64,000 nt of DNA from Bacillus sp. CECT 9360 (GCF_918741275.1 NZ_CAKKNA010000006.1:62001-126000), one strand, 5' to 3'; positions 1-10,082 are shown, numbered from the stretch's first letter. Made by a program: numbers and translations. Notes: generated from the sequence alone by a model not told the origin.

Positions 1-277
1 GGAGAAAGATGTAATCAACACCTGCATCTTCCGCGATTGTTTCGTCCCTGTCCATATCGCGCGGGTAAGTTTCGAAATCTTCGCTCGGTCCGAACTGCGT
101 CGGGTTGACGAAAATACTGAGTACTAAAAGATCATTTTCTTTTCTGGCATTAGCCAGTAGACTTTGATGCCCCTCGTGCAGAAAACCCATCGTAGGGACA
201 TAACCGACGCTTTTGCCGGTTTTCTTTTCCGCACGAATCGTTTGCTGCATTTCACGGACAGTAGTAACGATTTTCAT
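1..277 (-). CDS. panC: Pantoate--beta-alanine ligase PanC (N-terminal part, cut by window edge)
   Basis: Condenses pantoate with beta-alanine, using ATP, to make pantothenate in the cytoplasm, the last step before coenzyme A synthesis. Only the first 92 residues lie in the window. They carry the family's nucleotide-binding signature [10 protein letters not shown] near residue 28 and the downstream FVNPTQF segment. The start ATG (277-275) overlaps the panB stop in a TAATG junction, so translation is probably coupled to panB. The C-terminal half lies beyond position 1. Identity is secure from the motif and the panB neighbour. Confidence 0.95.
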   Translation of the reverse strand, partial: MKIVTTVREMQQTIRAEKKTGKSVGYVPTMGFLHEGHQSLLANARKENDLLVLSIFVNPTQFGPSEDFETYPRDMDRDETIAEDAGVDYIFL

Positions 278-1110
278 TATTTGCCTCCGTACAATGCTGA
301 AACTTCTTCTTCCTTCATGGTAAACATGTGTTTCTCTTCAGGAAATTCTTTAGCTTTTACCTCTTTGACATATTGGGAAAATGCGGCCAGAATTAACGCA
401 TTTGCGTCTCCGTATGTTTTCACGAATTTTGGAACACGGTCCACCCCGTAATTGACGACGTCATGGAACACGAGGACTTGTCCGTCTGTTTCAACTCCCG
501 CTCCAATCCCGATTGTTGGAATATTCAATGCTTTCGTAATCATCTCGGAAACTTGATGCGGTACACATTCAAGCACTAAGGCAAGCGCGCCTGCTTCCTC
601 GCATTTCTTCGCATCTTCAAGCAGCTTCCCGGCCGCTTCCGCATCTTTCCCCTGCACCTTGTATCCACCAAGTACCCCGACGGACTGAGGCGTTAGGCCA
701 AGATGGGCGACAACGGGCACCCCTGCTTTTGTAAGGGCGGCAATCTTTCCAGTCACTCCGTCCGCTCCCTCAACCTTTACCGCATCTGCCTGACCTTCCT
801 GGATAATGCGGGCGGCGTTCTTTAATGTTTCGTCTATCGAAAGGTGATAACTCATAAAAGGCATGTCCGTGACGACGAATGTATCCCTCGCCCCTCTTTT
901 AACTGCTTTCGTATGGTGAATCATGTCGTCTACCGTTACCGGTATAGTCGATTCATAACCAAGAACGACCATGCCCAAGGAGTCACCGACAAGGATCATG
1001 TCAACATCCGCCTGTTCTGCCAGCTTAGCTGTCGGAAAGTCGTAGGCTGTCAGCATGGCAATCTTTTCACCATTTTGCTTCATTTTCATAAAATTCCCGG
1101 ATAATTTCAT
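277..1110 (-). CDS. panB: 3-methyl-2-oxobutanoate hydroxymethyltransferase PanB
   Basis: Transfers a hydroxymethyl group from methylene-tetrahydrofolate to 2-oxoisovalerate, giving ketopantoate, the first committed step to pantothenate. The 277-residue product is full length. The metal- and substrate-binding GDSLGM and the [10 protein letters not shown] segments of the TIM-barrel family are visible. I chose the ATG at 1110 because an AAGGAGGAAG ribosome site sits just upstream; a longer frame to 1170 has no such signal and adds a non-family tail. It is followed by panC with a one-base overlap. Confidence 0.96.
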   Translation of the reverse strand: MKLSGNFMKMKQNGEKIAMLTAYDFPTAKLAEQADVDMILVGDSLGMVVLGYESTIPVTVDDMIHHTKAVKRGARDTFVVTDMPFMSYHLSIDETLKNAARIIQEGQADAVKVEGADGVTGKIAALTKAGVPVVAHLGLTPQSVGVLGGYKVQGKDAEAAGKLLEDAKKCEEAGALALVLECVPHQVSEMITKALNIPTIGIGAGVETDGQVLVFHDVVNYGVDRVPKFVKTYGDANALILAAFSQYVKEVKAKEFPEEKHMFTMKEEEVSALYGGK

Positions 1111-1661
1111 TCTTCTTCCTCCTTTATAATTAGAGGAGATGAAACACCAGCGCCTGAGCTGCTGTCGCATGATTACTTCGTTTGTTCAAAAAAGAGACTG
1201 ACTCTAGTAGGATATAAACGAACACCGCAATAACAATAATGAGCAAGAAAACTTGCATCGATATCGTCATGGAGGGCCGTTCATACCGCTACCCAAGTCA
1301 ACCTCTTGTTAACATCCAGAAGTTTCATCCCTCCGTCCCCGTCCAGCATACTGGATCAAGGCAGAAATTTATTTTCAGGTTCAAGTTCAAGCAGGTGCAG
1401 TTCCAAGGATACTGCCCAATGAAATTATATCAATTTCCTTTTAAAAATGCTATCACTATACTTTACTATATTAAGTTTAGTTTATGAATTTAAAGCTGTT
1501 GTCCCATATATTTTTGGCTCATTCATGTGAAACCGGGGTTTCACATGCCTTTCAGCATAGCTGAAAGGTTAAAGCACAAATGTGCCAAAAATCAACAATA
1601 TTATTGATCAATGTGTAATTCTTTAGTTCTACTTATATGGACCTGAAAATTTTCTGGCATG
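1111..1661. other. Intergenic region upstream of panBC with a hairpin cluster
   Basis: About 550 bases separate birA from panB, so panBC probably has its own promoter here, although the two units run in the same direction. No convincing ORF is present. The right half holds a compact group of inverted repeats (1508-1608, listed separately). An AT-rich stretch at about 1440-1490 could host a minus-strand promoter, but I could not fix one. Confidence 0.6.
1508..1608. repeat. Cluster of perfect inverted repeats
   Basis: Seen directly: an 11-bp stem with a 2-base loop (1524-1547), immediately followed by a 9-bp stem with a 3-base loop (1548-1568), then a short GCAC/GTGC stem (1574-1585). All three are enclosed by an outer 9-bp pair, ATTTTTGGC at 1510-1518 with GCCAAAAAT at 1584-1592; the last C of the inner stem is shared. 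A near-palindrome follows at 1591-1608. The whole can fold as a multi-branch structure. It might be a small mobile element or a structured leader. Function unknown. Confidence 0.75.
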
Positions 1662-2642
1662 TCAGGGCAACTCTATATCCGCGGAATAGATGCTATGGAT
1701 TTTTCCATTGTCATCTTCAAGAAGTAGCACTCCGTCGTCGGTTATGCCAAGCGCTTTCCCGAAAATCGTTTCCGTCAGGGTGGATGCCTTAATTTCCTTC
1801 CCTAAAGAGACGGCGTAGCTTTCCCACAGAATTTTTATCGGGGCAAAGCCTTTGTCCAAATAAAGCTGATAGAGTTTTTCCATGGTCGCCAGAATGTTCT
1901 GAATCAGCTTTGCTCGCGAAATCGTCTCGCCTGACTCTATAGAAAGGGAAGATGCTTTCTGCCTTAGTTCTTCAGGAAAATCATCGATTGTTTGGTTTAC
2001 GTTGATCCCAATACCAATGATTACTGAATGGATTCGGTCTGCCTCTGCCTGAAGCTCAGTCAGGATGCCGGTCACCTTTTTATCATGAATGAGTATATCA
2101 TTCGGCCATTTGATGCCTGGCATGAGATCGATTGTTTCCTCGATTCCCTTAGCCACTGCCACGGCAGCAAGCAATGTTAACTGAGGCGCTTGTTGAAAAG
2201 GAATATTCGGTTTCAAGATCAAGCTCATCCAAATGCCTGAGTATTTGGGTGAATGCCAGCTTCTTGAAAGTCTCCCTTTGCCAAATGTCTGCTCTTCAGC
2301 TACGACGAGAGTACCTTCCACAGCTCCATCTCCGGCTAAACGGTGTGCGATTTTCTGAGTGGAATCCACTGAGTCTTCATAATGGACAGATTTTCCGAAA
2401 GTTTTCGTGTTCAAGCCTAGATGGATTTCATCGGCGGTCACCTTTTCAGGCTTGCTGACAATCCGGTAGCCTTTCTTGCGGATTGCTTCCAGTACATATC
2501 CTTCACTGCGCAAGTCTTCGATATGCTTCCATACCGCAGTCCGGGAACAGCCGATATATTCAGCGATACCCTGGCCAGAGATAAATTCCCCGCCCGCTTT
2601 TGAAAATGCTTCAATGAGTTTACTTCTTACATCCGATCGCAA
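1662..2642 (-). CDS. birA: Bifunctional biotin--protein ligase / biotin operon repressor BirA
   Basis: Activates biotin to biotinyl-AMP and attaches it to acetyl-CoA carboxylase and pyruvate carboxylase; the long form also represses biotin genes. The 326-residue product has an N-terminal winged helix (about residues 1-60, with the segment ISGQGIAEYIGCSRTAVWKH), the catalytic loop GKGRLSRSWHSP, the KWPNDI motif and a C-terminal SH3-like domain. I prefer a TTG start at 2642, about 11 bases after AAAGGAG. The GTG at 2654 abuts that site and seems too close. It overlaps the end of cca. Confidence 0.93.
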   Translation of the reverse strand: MRSDVRSKLIEAFSKAGGEFISGQGIAEYIGCSRTAVWKHIEDLRSEGYVLEAIRKKGYRIVSKPEKVTADEIHLGLNTKTFGKSVHYEDSVDSTQKIAHRLAGDGAVEGTLVVAEEQTFGKGRLSRSWHSPKYSGIWMSLILKPNIPFQQAPQLTLLAAVAVAKGIEETIDLMPGIKWPNDILIHDKKVTGILTELQAEADRIHSVIIGIGINVNQTIDDFPEELRQKASSLSIESGETISRAKLIQNILATMEKLYQLYLDKGFAPIKILWESYAVSLGKEIKASTLTETIFGKALGITDDGVLLLEDDNGKIHSIYSADIELP

Positions 2643-3823
2643 AACATAAGCCACTCCTTTATCGCTTCTTGTCGGTTAACTGTTTCCCCGTTAAGGATGG
2701 ATTTTAGAATAAACTGTAATTCTTCCTTAATCCAGGAGCCCGGGCGCCTGCCATACCAGGTTACAAGATCATTGCCATTGACCGCAAGTTCTGACATATC
2801 ATGAATTGGCAGCCTCTCAACCGCTTCCCTAATCCTTCGTTCAGACTCACGCTCGTCTTTATTTTCAAGAACCGCCATTACCCTTACCACTTTTACTGCT
2901 TCTTTCATTCCCGTTGTTAAAAGCGCCAATCTGTCGTTTGTAAAATCCGTGCCGGCTGTTACGTGTCGGCTTATACTTTGAATTTCCCTTATCTGTTTTA
3001 GAGGCATTTTCCACGCTCTCAATAAAGACTCGATATGATCGATCTGACAGAGAATCATTAGCAAAGACCATAATTCAACCGGATCATCTGTCTTCTGAAG
3101 CGGCAGGGCTTGAAGTGCTTCCAAGGCTTTTCCTTGACTGGAGAACCCCGGTAAATATGTATAAAGGCCGCTTGCATTCAGCAGTTCAAAAGCCTTTTTT
3201 CTGCCTTTGCCTTTTAACATTTTTTCAAACTCGCCGAAAATACGTTCAACCGCAATATTTTCTAACAGATAACCGTTTTTTTTCAGTGATTCGAGCGTTT
3301 GTCCATCCAATTCAAAAGTGAGCTGGCTGACAAAACGGATAGCCCGCATCATTCGGAGCGCATCCTCACGAAATCGCTCATCAGGATTGCCGACAGTAAC
3401 GATCCGTTTTTCAACAATGTCTTTTTTACCATGAAACGGATCAATCAAATCCCCGTCTTTATTCATCGCGATCGCATTCATCGTGAAGTCTCTTCGTTTT
3501 AAATCTTCCTCAAGCGTCCGGATGAATTGGACCGTATCAGGCCTACGGAAATCTGAGTAGCCGGTTTCCGTCCTGAAGGTGGTTATCTCATATCCCTCTC
3601 CATCTTGAATGACCATTACGGTACCATGTTCAATGCCGATATCGACCGTTTTTCGGAAAATGGATTTTATTTCCGACGGAGTCGCTGATGTGGCGATATC
3701 CACATCATTAATTTCTTTGTCGAGAAGGTAATCCCGGACAGAGCCTCCGACAAAGTAAGCTTCAAAGCCCGCTTCTTCAACTTTTGTCAAGATGGGTACA
3801 GCTTTTAGAAATGTCTGATTCAT
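2627..3823 (-). CDS. cca: CCA tRNA nucleotidyltransferase
   Basis: Adds or repairs the CCA 3' end of tRNAs. The 398-residue protein is a class II nucleotidyltransferase with the GGSVRD nucleotide-binding motif near residue 27, the catalytic pair in NDVDIATSA, the RRDFTMNAIA motif and the EDALRMMRAIRF template segment. The ATG at 3823 follows AAAGGAGG by 9 bases and gives the usual family N-terminus; an upstream ATG at 3850 overlapping the bshA stop lacks a good ribosome site. Part of the bshA-cca-birA cluster. Confidence 0.95.
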   Translation of the reverse strand: MNQTFLKAVPILTKVEEAGFEAYFVGGSVRDYLLDKEINDVDIATSATPSEIKSIFRKTVDIGIEHGTVMVIQDGEGYEITTFRTETGYSDFRRPDTVQFIRTLEEDLKRRDFTMNAIAMNKDGDLIDPFHGKKDIVEKRIVTVGNPDERFREDALRMMRAIRFVSQLTFELDGQTLESLKKNGYLLENIAVERIFGEFEKMLKGKGRKKAFELLNASGLYTYLPGFSSQGKALEALQALPLQKTDDPVELWSLLMILCQIDHIESLLRAWKMPLKQIREIQSISRHVTAGTDFTNDRLALLTTGMKEAVKVVRVMAVLENKDERESERRIREAVERLPIHDMSELAVNGNDLVTWYGRRPGSWIKEELQFILKSILNGETVNRQEAIKEWLMFCDRM

Positions 3824-3846
3824 GGAGGACAACCTCCTTTTATTGA

Positions 3847-4983
3847 TCATGTATTTTTTTGTGACACTAATTCACGGTAAATGGCTTCATATTTGGCAGT
3901 GATGGTATCGGAACTGAACTTGGTTTGCACCCTACTCACGGCCGCTTCGGATACGCGTTGATACAGCTCAGGATCAGACAGCAGTTCAACGGCTTTTTCG
4001 GCGACGCCTTCAATATCGCCAAGTTCACAAATATAGCCTGTCTTCCCATCCTCAATGACTTCAGGAATTCCGCCGACATTTGTACCGATGCCAGGAACGC
4101 CGCAAGCCATTGCTTCGAGCAAAACAAGGCCAAAGCTTTCTTTTTCAGAAAGCAGCAGAATCAAATCGCTGATTGAATATAATTCTTCCAGATTATCCTG
4201 TTTGCCAAGAAACAATACATGGTCTTCCAGGCTGAGATCCTTAACCAGTTTGCAAACGACCGTCATTTCGGGTCCATCTCCGACCAATAGCAATTTGGCC
4301 GGGATTTTTTTTCTTATTAAATCAAAAGCCTGCACGACATCATTCACCCGTTTGACAGCCCGGAAATTGGAGACATGGATACATACCTTCTCCGAATCAG
4401 CGATGCCATATTGCTCACGCAAATGACGGGAATCCGTTTTTTGATAGACACGTTCATCAATAAAGTTATAGACGGTGTGAATATCCTTATCAGGGGCGAT
4501 CAATTCCATCGTTTGGGTGACCAATGCATCCGAAACTGCTGAAACAGCATCCGATTTTTCGATGCCGAACTTAATCAAATCCTTCAAGGATGGATCGTAA
4601 CCTAAAACCGTTATGTCCGTTCCATGTAATGTCGTTACGATCTTAACATCGGTTCCAGCCATTTGCTTCGCTAATATCGCGCATACAGCATGCGGGATCG
4701 CATAATGCACATGCAGGATATCGAGTTTCTCCCTTTTGATTATTTCCGCCATTTTGCTCGCAAGTGCAAGGTCATAGGGCGGATATTGAAAGACGGAGTA
4801 AGAATTCACTTCTACTTGATGATAGTAAATATTATGATACATCTTGTTTAGACGAAAAGGCATGCTTGAAGAAATGAAATGAATTTCATGTCCCTTTTCA
4901 GCAAGCAGTTTTCCGAGCTCGGTCGCTACGACTCCCGAGCCTCCTACAGTCGGATAACAGGTAATCCCAATTTTAAGTTTCAT
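3847..4983 (-). CDS. bshA: N-acetyl-alpha-D-glucosaminyl L-malate synthase BshA
   Basis: A GT4-family retaining glycosyltransferase that joins GlcNAc from UDP-GlcNAc to L-malate, the first step of bacillithiol synthesis. The 378 residues show the GT-B pattern: [11 protein letters not shown] near residue 15, then in the C-terminal domain the [17 protein letters not shown] donor-binding motif. The assignment over other glycosyltransferases rests on adjacency to bshB1 and the conserved mgsA-bshB1-bshA-cca order. Only two bases separate it from bshB1. Confidence 0.95.
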   Translation of the reverse strand: MKLKIGITCYPTVGGSGVVATELGKLLAEKGHEIHFISSSMPFRLNKMYHNIYYHQVEVNSYSVFQYPPYDLALASKMAEIIKREKLDILHVHYAIPHAVCAILAKQMAGTDVKIVTTLHGTDITVLGYDPSLKDLIKFGIEKSDAVSAVSDALVTQTMELIAPDKDIHTVYNFIDERVYQKTDSRHLREQYGIADSEKVCIHVSNFRAVKRVNDVVQAFDLIRKKIPAKLLLVGDGPEMTVVCKLVKDLSLEDHVLFLGKQDNLEELYSISDLILLLSEKESFGLVLLEAMACGVPGIGTNVGGIPEVIEDGKTGYICELGDIEGVAEKAVELLSDPELYQRVSEAAVSRVQTKFSSDTITAKYEAIYRELVSQKNT

Positions 4984-4985
4984 AA

Positions 4986-5699
4986 TTAATCTCCTAATAA
5001 GTCAGCTGAGAGCAGGAGCGGTTTTTTGGAAATAAACCCTTCCGCATATGCGACTCCTGCCCCGTGGCCAAACAATCGCTCCCTGGCTTCCACCGTTTCT
5101 ATGTAGCCGTTTACTAACGGGGTTTCCACTGCGTTTTCATCCTTTTGAAACTGACTTTCATAAGCTCGCAGGCTATCAAGCTTCTGACTGATCGTTTCGG
5201 AAATATCAATCAAAAAATCAGGCTTATGAAATCCATTTATCATATACAGATATAAATGATTTGCCTTATGGGGCCCCTCCACCCCCGGCCCGGTTTCTTC
5301 TCTATATTTCCTTATGCCTGCTGAGAAGGCCGCTTCCTCTACCAGGCGCATGCAATTACCGTGGTCGGGATGGCGGTCTTCATAATAAGGGGCGAAAAGG
5401 AGCTTGGGCCTGTATCTCCTAATAATGGCAACAATCTCATCAATCGCATCTTTGTTCATAAATAATCCGCGATCAGGCAGGTCAAGTGAAATTCTTTCAA
5501 CACCGAGAATCGCAGCCGCTCTCTTTGCTTCCTGAATACGTTTCTTGACCGTGCCGTTCGAAGACAGCTCCGCCTTTGTCAGATCGCATATGAGTATTTT
5601 CTTGCCTAGAGCAGCATATTTCGCGAGGCTCCCGCCCATTCCGATTTCAACATCATCGGCATGCGCGCCAAAAGCCAGAATATCGACATCATTTCCCAT
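4986..5699 (-). CDS. bshB1: Bacillithiol biosynthesis deacetylase BshB1
   Basis: Removes the acetyl group from GlcNAc-malate, the second step of bacillithiol synthesis. It belongs to the LmbE/PIG-L zinc deacetylases: AHADDVEIG near the N-terminus supplies the first zinc ligands and catalytic Asp, and DRHPDHGNC supplies further ligands. The ATG at 5699 (237 residues) gives the normal N-terminus and overlaps the end of mgsA by 11 bases, with a weak AAGG ribosome site. The longer frame to 5747 reads through mgsA and is not supported. Confidence 0.94.
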   Translation of the reverse strand: MGNDVDILAFGAHADDVEIGMGGSLAKYAALGKKILICDLTKAELSSNGTVKKRIQEAKRAAAILGVERISLDLPDRGLFMNKDAIDEIVAIIRRYRPKLLFAPYYEDRHPDHGNCMRLVEEAAFSAGIRKYREETGPGVEGPHKANHLYLYMINGFHKPDFLIDISETISQKLDSLRAYESQFQKDENAVETPLVNGYIETVEARERLFGHGAGVAYAEGFISKKPLLLSADLLGD

Positions 5700-6108
5700 T
5701 CGTCTTACCTTGTCCCCGGGCAATATCTCTCCATGACATATACCCATTCTTCAGTCCGTGAATCAATACCTCTGCAGTCCCCATATTGGTTGCTAGCGGT
5801 ACATTATAGACATCTGACAGCCTGATTAAGGCTGTGACATCCGGCTCATGCGGCTGAGCCGTAAGCGGATCACGGAAAAAAATAATCATGTCCATTTGAT
5901 TATTGGCAATCATCGCGCCAATTTCCTGGTCTCCTCCAAGCGGACCCGATTTGAATCGATGTATGCCTAAGGATACTTCCTCGGAAATCATCTTGCCGGT
6001 AGTCCCGGTCGCATATAATTCATGCTGTTCAAAAATATCTTTGTACGCAGTCACAAACCTGATTAAATCTTCCTTTTTTTTATCATGGGCGATCAAAGCT
6101 AATTTCAA
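5689..6108 (-). CDS. mgsA: Methylglyoxal synthase MgsA
   Basis: Converts dihydroxyacetone phosphate to methylglyoxal and phosphate, a bypass of lower glycolysis that frees phosphate. The 139-residue protein has the family pattern: LIAHDKKK at the N-terminus, the phosphate-binding ATGTTG, the [12 protein letters not shown] active-site segment and [14 protein letters not shown]. The start is TTG at 6108, preceded by GAGAGG. Methylglyoxal is detoxified through thiols, which fits its place beside the bacillithiol genes. Confidence 0.95.
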   Translation of the reverse strand: MKLALIAHDKKKEDLIRFVTAYKDIFEQHELYATGTTGKMISEEVSLGIHRFKSGPLGGDQEIGAMIANNQMDMIIFFRDPLTAQPHEPDVTALIRLSDVYNVPLATNMGTAEVLIHGLKNGYMSWRDIARGQGKTNGK

Positions 6109-6120
6109 CCGTATCCTCTC

Positions 6121-6927
6121 CTATTCGATGATATTCTCTAAACCATATACCAGGCTATCCAGGTTCATCACAGTTTCAACCGCCAGTTTTACCCCTGACA
6201 TAAAAGAGGCACGGTTAAAGGAATCATGACGCAGCGTAAGCATTTGTCCATCGGCTCCGAACATAACCTGCTGATGCGCGATTAATCCCGGAAGCCTGAC
6301 ACTATGTATATGCATGCCTTCAATATTGGCGCCGCGGGCACCTTTTATCGTTTCTTTCTCCGCATGATGTCCCTGTTCTTTCGGTTGTCTAACGTTCTTG
6401 ATCATTTCAGCTGTTTTAACGGCTGTACCTGATGGTGCATCCAATTTTTGATCATGATGCAGTTCAATAATCTCGACATCAGGGAAATACTTTGCCGCCA
6501 TTTGTGAGAATTTCATCATTAAAATGGCGCCGATTGCAAAGTTTGGCGCGATGATGCAACCGCGCCCCGTTTCCTTTGTAAGCCTATCAAGCCGTTCTAA
6601 ATCCTCATTCGAAAATCCCGTTGTCCCGACAACAGGGCGGATACCTGAAGTTAAGGCCAGTTCAGTATGCAACATTCCCGTTTCGGGTGTCGTTAAATCA
6701 ATAAGCACATCCGCATTAACGTTTGAAAAGCATTGCTCCGCATCGGAAAATACGGGTGCATCCATTCCTTGAAAGCCTTCGATATCTTTTAGATTCATCC
6801 CGTCATGCTTGCGATCAAGGACGGCTACGAGTTCAAATTCATCTGTTTCGTGAACCAGTTTAACGGCTTCGCTGCCCATTCTTCCCCTTGGCCCGGCTAT
6901 GATAATTTTAATTTTCTCCACTGTCAT
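6121..6927 (-). CDS. dapB: 4-hydroxy-tetrahydrodipicolinate reductase DapB
   Basis: Reduces 4-hydroxy-tetrahydrodipicolinate with NAD(P)H in the diaminopimelate/lysine pathway, which also leads to the cell wall and to spore dipicolinate. The 268 residues show the Rossmann motif [11 protein letters not shown], the catalytic [15 protein letters not shown] segment and the C-terminal domain that closes over the substrate. The ATG at 6927 gives the family N-terminus, and the gene overlaps ypjD by 20 bases. The frame open to 6975 lies inside ypjD and is not used. Confidence 0.95.
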   Translation of the reverse strand: MTVEKIKIIIAGPRGRMGSEAVKLVHETDEFELVAVLDRKHDGMNLKDIEGFQGMDAPVFSDAEQCFSNVNADVLIDLTTPETGMLHTELALTSGIRPVVGTTGFSNEDLERLDRLTKETGRGCIIAPNFAIGAILMMKFSQMAAKYFPDVEIIELHHDQKLDAPSGTAVKTAEMIKNVRQPKEQGHHAEKETIKGARGANIEGMHIHSVRLPGLIAHQQVMFGADGQMLTLRHDSFNRASFMSGVKLAVETVMNLDSLVYGLENIIE

Positions 6928-7273
6928 CGATCCCCTCTGTTTGATTCCCGATTCGTGTCCATCTGTCTTTGTCACGTGTATTGAATTTGTTCATGACCGC
7001 ATCATGAGCAGACTGTAAATCAATATGTAAAGAGTTGGCAAAGCATATGATCACAAATAGCATATCTGCAAGCTCTGCTTCCACGGTATTTTCATCTTCC
7101 GTCGATTTTTTCGGCTTTTCACCATAAGAATGGTTAACCTCCCGGGACAGTTCCCCCAACTCTTCTGAAAGCCTGGCAAGCATAGCGAGCGGACTGAAGT
7201 ATCCTTCTTTAAATTGGCTTATGTATTGATCCACTTCTGCCTGAAGTTCTTTTAATGTTTTCCTGTTTTCCAA
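6908..7273 (-). CDS. ypjD: MazG-like nucleotide pyrophosphohydrolase YpjD
   Basis: A short MazG-type all-alpha NTP pyrophosphohydrolase of 121 residues. The metal-binding signature [10 protein letters not shown] (about residues 37-46) and the second acidic motif [10 protein letters not shown] are present, followed by the FNTRDKDRW tail typical of Bacillus YpjD. The start is probably the TTG at 7273, close behind AAAGGTGAT. The frame open to 7336 has no ribosome site. It heads the ypjD-dapB-mgsA-bshB1-bshA-cca-birA run. The exact substrate is unknown. Confidence 0.88.
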   Translation of the reverse strand: MENRKTLKELQAEVDQYISQFKEGYFSPLAMLARLSEELGELSREVNHSYGEKPKKSTEDENTVEAELADMLFVIICFANSLHIDLQSAHDAVMNKFNTRDKDRWTRIGNQTEGIDDSGEN

Positions 7274-7441
7274 ATGATCACCTTTTTCTCTGCTATATCC
7301 TGTTCTAATGTTAGCGAAAACTTTCGGTTCTGACAAACATTTTCGCCGCCGCAGCCCGGATTGCTACTGGCTGATTATTCCTTTATAATAGTGTTCATTC
7401 GAAGAATTGGAATTCAAATGGCACGGGAGGTAGCTGATTTC

Positions 7442-8314
7442 ATGTTTTCTGGCTTAAAGTTAAAAAATATATTATTTATTTTGCTCGGTTCCGCCATTTT
7501 CGGCTTTGGACTGATTCATTTTAATATTCAAAATAACCTTGCTGAAGGGGGATTTACCGGACTGACACTAATCATCTACCAATTAGCCGGAATAAACCCT
7601 TCCTACTCAAACCTAATTTTAAATATACCTCTCTTCTTTCTCGGCTGGAAATACCTTGGCAGGACTGCCTTCTTTTATACGATAATTGGAACCGTCAGCC
7701 TTTCCGTATGGCTATGGATTTTCAAACGATATCAATTTGATATACCTCTTCACGACGATTTGATGCTCGCCGCCCTATTTGCAGGGGCTTGTGTCGGCAT
7801 CGGTCTCGGAATTACGTTTCGATACGGCGGCACGACAGGCGGTGTCGATATCATTGCCAGACTGGCTTTCCGCTATACCGGCTGGAGCATGGGAAGAACC
7901 ATGTTTTTATTCGATGCGGTAGTCATTGCACTTTCGATCCTGACCTATCTTGATCACCGGGAAGCAATGTACACGATCGTAGCTGTCTTCATTGGGGCAA
8001 GAGTGATTGATTTTATGCAGGAAGGTGCTTATTCGGCAAGAGGAGCGATGATTATTTCCGATAAAAATACGGAAATCTCGGAAAAAATCATGAAGCAGAT
8101 GGACCGGGGCGTCACAGTACTAAGGGGATATGGCTCTTTTTCAAAAACGGAAAGAGAAGTGCTTTATTGCGTCGTAGGCAGGAACGAAATTGTCCGGCTC
8201 AAAAACGTAATCACTTCCGTAGATCCACACGCCTTCGTATCTGTCAGCATCGTACATGATGTTTTGGGAGAAGGATTTACACTTGATGAAAACAAAAATC
8301 CCATTGAACGATAA
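7442..8314 (+). CDS. ypjC: YitT-family membrane protein (YpjC)
   Basis: A 290-residue integral membrane protein of the YitT (DUF161/DUF2179) family, function not established. Five or so hydrophobic segments fill residues 10-165, with the glycine-rich GGTTGGVDIIA segment in the middle of the protein. A soluble C-terminal DUF2179 domain has the core VLRGYGSFSKTEREVLYCVV. The ATG at 7442 lies 11 bases after GGGAGG; upstream in-frame starts lack a site. It is transcribed away from ypjD and ends in the terminator at 8331. Confidence 0.88.
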   Translation: MFSGLKLKNILFILLGSAIFGFGLIHFNIQNNLAEGGFTGLTLIIYQLAGINPSYSNLILNIPLFFLGWKYLGRTAFFYTIIGTVSLSVWLWIFKRYQFDIPLHDDLMLAALFAGACVGIGLGITFRYGGTTGGVDIIARLAFRYTGWSMGRTMFLFDAVVIALSILTYLDHREAMYTIVAVFIGARVIDFMQEGAYSARGAMIISDKNTEISEKIMKQMDRGVTVLRGYGSFSKTEREVLYCVVGRNEIVRLKNVITSVDPHAFVSVSIVHDVLGEGFTLDENKNPIER

Positions 8315-8330
8315 AAAGCGGAAAATAAAA

Positions 8331-8366
8331 AACCAACTTCGGCTAACTACCGAAGTTGGTTTTTTC
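8331..8366. terminator. Bidirectional terminator between ypjC and yugP
   Basis: A perfect 12-bp stem (AACCAACTTCGG / CCGAAGTTGGTT) with a 7-base loop and a T run on the plus side. Flanking A residues also give a T run on the minus strand. It sits between the convergent ypjC and yugP genes. Confidence 0.92.
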
Positions 8367-8373
8367 GTGCTAA

Positions 8374-9051
8374 TTAGTCTTCACTGCGAGTCATTCCTGT
8401 GTACATCAGAACCAGTCTCACTAATTCAAGAACGGCGACAGCGGCTGCGGCAACATACGTTAACGCTGCGGCATCAAGAACTTTTTTCGTTTCTTTTTCT
8501 TCATCATTTCTGATAATTCCCAAAGAAACAACCTGATCCATCGCTCTTGAGGAAGCGTTAAATTCAACAGGCAAAGTGACAATTTGAAACACTACGGCAG
8601 CTGCCATAAAAATGATACCTAACAGCAACATCCCTGATAAGTTGGCAAATATCCCAATCATGATCAAAATCCAAGAAAAGTTGGATCCCAAACTCGCCAC
8701 TGGTACTAACGTATGGCGGAGGCGAAGGAAAGCATAATCCTGCTGGTCCTGGATGGCATGTCCAACCTCATGAGAGGCTACGGCCGTCCCAGCCAATGAA
8801 TGGCCGTGATAGTTGCCTGACGACAATCTGACTGTTTTTGAACGGGGATCATAATGATCGCTTAAAACACCAGGCGTCTCTTCGACTGTAACATTGTATA
8901 ACCCGTTTTCGTCTAGAATCTGCCTTGCTACCTGCGCACCGGTCATCCCTGTTGAGGACGGGACTTGAGAATATTTCTTATATGCCCTCCTTACCTTCAT
9001 TTGGGCATATATCGGAATGAGAATGATAATCGCGAAGTAGATAATATACAT
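8374..9051 (-). CDS. yugP: Membrane zinc metallopeptidase, YugP family
   Basis: A 225-residue membrane-anchored peptidase. It has an N-terminal hydrophobic helix (residues 1-17), the zincin signature SHEVGHAIQ (HExxH) in the middle, and two or three C-terminal hydrophobic segments, with an EFNASSRA segment after the second. The family (peptidase M48-like, DUF/Zn_peptidase_2) is known, but the substrates are not. Single gene convergent with ypjC. Confidence 0.9.
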   Translation of the reverse strand: MYIIYFAIIILIPIYAQMKVRRAYKKYSQVPSSTGMTGAQVARQILDENGLYNVTVEETPGVLSDHYDPRSKTVRLSSGNYHGHSLAGTAVASHEVGHAIQDQQDYAFLRLRHTLVPVASLGSNFSWILIMIGIFANLSGMLLLGIIFMAAAVVFQIVTLPVEFNASSRAMDQVVSLGIIRNDEEKETKKVLDAAALTYVAAAAVAVLELVRLVLMYTGMTRSED

Positions 9052-9107
9052 GTCTTCCTCCTAGTTGTATAGTCTTATCTTAATTTTATGTTTTCAGAAG
9101 GGAGGTG

Positions 9108-9893
9108 TCAATCATTGTGTTCTTTCATTGTTTTTTCCTTGCCGCCTTTATATTTTCTCCAACCAACGTAGGATAATGTTAAAATAATGATGCTCCCTGT
9201 AGAGATAATGACCCACCAAAGAGAAGGATCTGCTTCATCTTCGTTCATCTCATCAAAAATAGATTTTAAATCCTGCTGCAGTGCATCCAATTCATTTTGG
9301 CTTTCCTTCTCAGAAAAAACCTGGGTGCTATTTTGATTGATATATTGCAGGCGGCTATCCAGCTTTTGAATCTTTTCTGGTGCGAGATCCACCTTTAAGC
9401 TTGGATAAATCATGTCATATTGTGATAGCAGCGTATTGAGCTGTACATGAAATTCCTCTGGGTTCTGTTTCTCTACAGCAGCTCTTGTCTGACTGAACGT
9501 AACCATCATCTGATCTTCCATGGCCGTCCATAATGGCTGATGTGTCGACTTAATGGCATCAACCACCAGCCGGAATTTAGTCACAGCATTATTTTTCTCC
9601 ACAACGGAGGCTTCATTGTTGTTTACGGCCTGCAGCGCCTGATTATGGGCCACGGTTATAATCCGAAGTTCGTCCATACTAAAAATCTCTTCCTTCGCCG
9701 TGACCTTTAAAAACCGTTCTGAAAAATAAGTCAGCATTTTTTCTGTATCTTCATATCTCTTCAGCTTGGTCAGCTGCAGCGCTTCATCAGAAATTTCATC
9801 TAATTGTATTAAACTAGAAGAGGATTCTGCATGAACATTAGAAAAAGAAGCCGCAAAAAGTACGAAAACCAGCAACAGGATTTTTTTTATCAT
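9108..9893 (-). CDS. ypjB: Sporulation protein YpjB
   Basis: A 261-residue protein matching the YpjB sporulation family by sequence pattern and position beside ypjA. It has an N-terminal signal peptide (residues 1-22), a mostly helical charged extracytoplasmic domain and one C-terminal transmembrane helix near residues 228-246, followed by a lysine-rich tail. Its molecular role is not known. It lies downstream of ypjA with a gap of about 190 bases. Confidence 0.85.
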   Translation of the reverse strand: MIKKILLLVFVLFAASFSNVHAESSSSLIQLDEISDEALQLTKLKRYEDTEKMLTYFSERFLKVTAKEEIFSMDELRIITVAHNQALQAVNNNEASVVEKNNAVTKFRLVVDAIKSTHQPLWTAMEDQMMVTFSQTRAAVEKQNPEEFHVQLNTLLSQYDMIYPSLKVDLAPEKIQKLDSRLQYINQNSTQVFSEKESQNELDALQQDLKSIFDEMNEDEADPSLWWVIISTGSIIILTLSYVGWRKYKGGKEKTMKEHND

Positions 9894-9963
9894 ACCTTGT
9901 CCCTCCTCATTCCTCTACTACACCATATGAGAGAGGATTTCAGAGTAGACCTTATTTTCAAAA

Positions 9964-10080
9964 AATGTGCAAACGCCCTAGTAGTAATGAACATCGACTA
10001 AAACCTGCCACATCTTTATGTATTCGTCCTGGGCAAGTCCCATTGGCGAGCCTTTTAGGAAGAGACAGAGTTGTCGTCCC
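9964..10080. repeat. Degenerate dispersed repeat between ypjA and ypjB
   Basis: Non-coding DNA. Positions 10037-10077 resemble, on the minus strand, elements at 15714-15764 (plus) and 51151-51196 (minus), sharing a CAACT...TCC/AAAGGCT...CCAAT core. Positions 9970-10030 share the word pattern GCCCT..AGTAA..ACATCGACTAAA.CCTGCCACATC with 42478-42530. These are decayed members of intergenic repeat families found several times in this window. Confidence 0.55.
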
Positions 10081-10082
10081 AC

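Noticed and set aside
1239..1487. Plus-strand frame of 82 codons upstream of panB
   Set aside because: No ribosome site and low-complexity product; intergenic.
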